The notes below the pieces were generated by a model that had not been told where the DNA came from, searched no databases, and worked only from the letters and a program-made list of their open reading frames with translations. The position numbers and the translations under genes were made by a program. Positions 63,736 through 64,000 of a stretch of DNA of 64,000 nt are shown piece after piece (positions within the stretch are counted from its first letter, which is position 1; each line of letters opens with the position of its first letter). The DNA comes from Bradyrhizobium diversitatis (lineage in GTDB: Bacteria > Pseudomonadota > Alphaproteobacteria > Rhizobiales > Xanthobacteraceae), in the NCBI RefSeq assembly GCF_016031635.1, contig NZ_JACEGD010000022.1, positions 56,280-120,279 of the forward strand. The letters are read 5' to 3'.

Positions 63736-64000
63736 TCAGGCGGCCTCGGCAAGCTTGTAGGACCAAGTGTGGATGACAGGGTGGCGATTGACATCGTCGA
63801 TGCCGGCCATGATGCGCTGCTTGAGCTCGTGTTTTGAAGTCACCCGGATGTGGCGCAGGACGGAGCGGGCGAACTTGGAGAAGAAGCCCTCGATGAGGTT
63901 GAGCCAGGAGCCGTGCTTGGGCGTGAAGGTAAATTCGAAGCGGCCGGCCGGTCGTGTATCGAGCCAGGCTCTGGTCTCTCTCGATATGTGGGCGGAATGA
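63736..64000 (-). CDS. IS630-family transposase, C-terminal part (runs off the window)
   Basis: On the minus strand the frame is open from the window edge to TGA at 63736-63738 and reads RFEFTFTPKHGSWLNLIEGF, FSKFARSVLRHIRVTSK and VIHTWSYKLAEAA. FTPKHGSWLNLIE with its catalytic Glu is the signature of IS630-type DDE transposases. The 5' part lies outside the window, so integrity cannot be judged. Confidence 0.9.
   Translation of the reverse strand, partial: HSAHISRETRAWLDTRPAGRFEFTFTPKHGSWLNLIEGFFSKFARSVLRHIRVTSKHELKQRIMAGIDDVNRHPVIHTWSYKLAEAA

Noticed and set aside
1..64000. tRNA genes as island attachment sites, and CRISPR arrays.
   Set aside because: No cloverleaf-like T-loop and acceptor pair and no regular spaced repeats were found by eye. 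A tRNAscan or CRISPR search was not possible.

Overview
The window is part of the symbiosis island of a Bradyrhizobium-type nodulating alphaproteobacterium. The support is a nearly complete molybdenum-nitrogenase gene set in the Bradyrhizobium order, fixBCX, sulfate-activation genes of the nodPQ type, three NodD-binding nod boxes, at least eight NifA/sigma-54 type promoters, insertion sequences, and long gene-poor stretches full of decayed genes. Species cannot be fixed from the sequence alone.

Layout. 1-5.2 kb: the end of a polysaccharide deacetylase gene, a divergent MocR regulator / PaiB-like flavoprotein pair and a decayed LysE exporter. 5.2-8.1 kb: nodQ and nodP (minus strand). 8.3-14.6 kb: a nod-box district with two plus-strand nod boxes (one before a decayed ORF with its own terminator, one before an unknown 208-residue protein), an OmpR-type regulator with Glu in place of the phospho-acceptor Asp, a ferredoxin lacking one cluster cysteine, and a minus-strand nod box before a NodO-like RTX protein. 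14.8-22.7 kb: NifA sites and the nifDKENX operon with accessory genes and ferredoxin III. 23.2-26 kb: an OprB-type porin and a TauD-type dioxygenase. 26-34.2 kb: an ABC exporter, hemN, a YqeB-like molybdenum-hydroxylase accessory gene and two small genes behind identical sigma-54 boxes.

34.4-51 kb is the second nitrogen-fixation block, all on the plus strand until ahpCD: iscA-nifU-nifS-nifT-(broken SIR2-like gene), nifB-fdxN-nifZ and small partners, nifH and nifQ, nifV and nifW, a decayed fixA followed by intact fixBCX, and then ahpC-ahpD on the minus strand, with ahpD frameshifted. NifB makes the NifB cofactor precursor, NifEN with NifV homocitrate, NifQ and NifX mature it to FeMo-co, NifU/NifS/IscA supply clusters, NifH and NifDK form nitrogenase, and FixBCX with ferredoxins supply electrons.

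51-59.9 kb is gene-poor and strongly decayed: a broken small gene, a truncated cold-shock gene, modC and modB with several frameshifts, and an FAD oxidoreductase relic. At 59.9-62.0 kb stands an intact, translationally coupled pair not known to me as a described system: an EctB-like diaminobutyrate aminotransferase and a 2-oxoglutarate/Fe(II) dioxygenase. It is followed by a frameshifted IS5-family element and the edge of an IS630-family transposase.

The best candidates for new biology are the aminotransferase-dioxygenase pair, the nod-box RTX gene, the nod-box 208-residue protein, and the phosphorylation-independent-looking regulator with its coupled 49-residue ORF.
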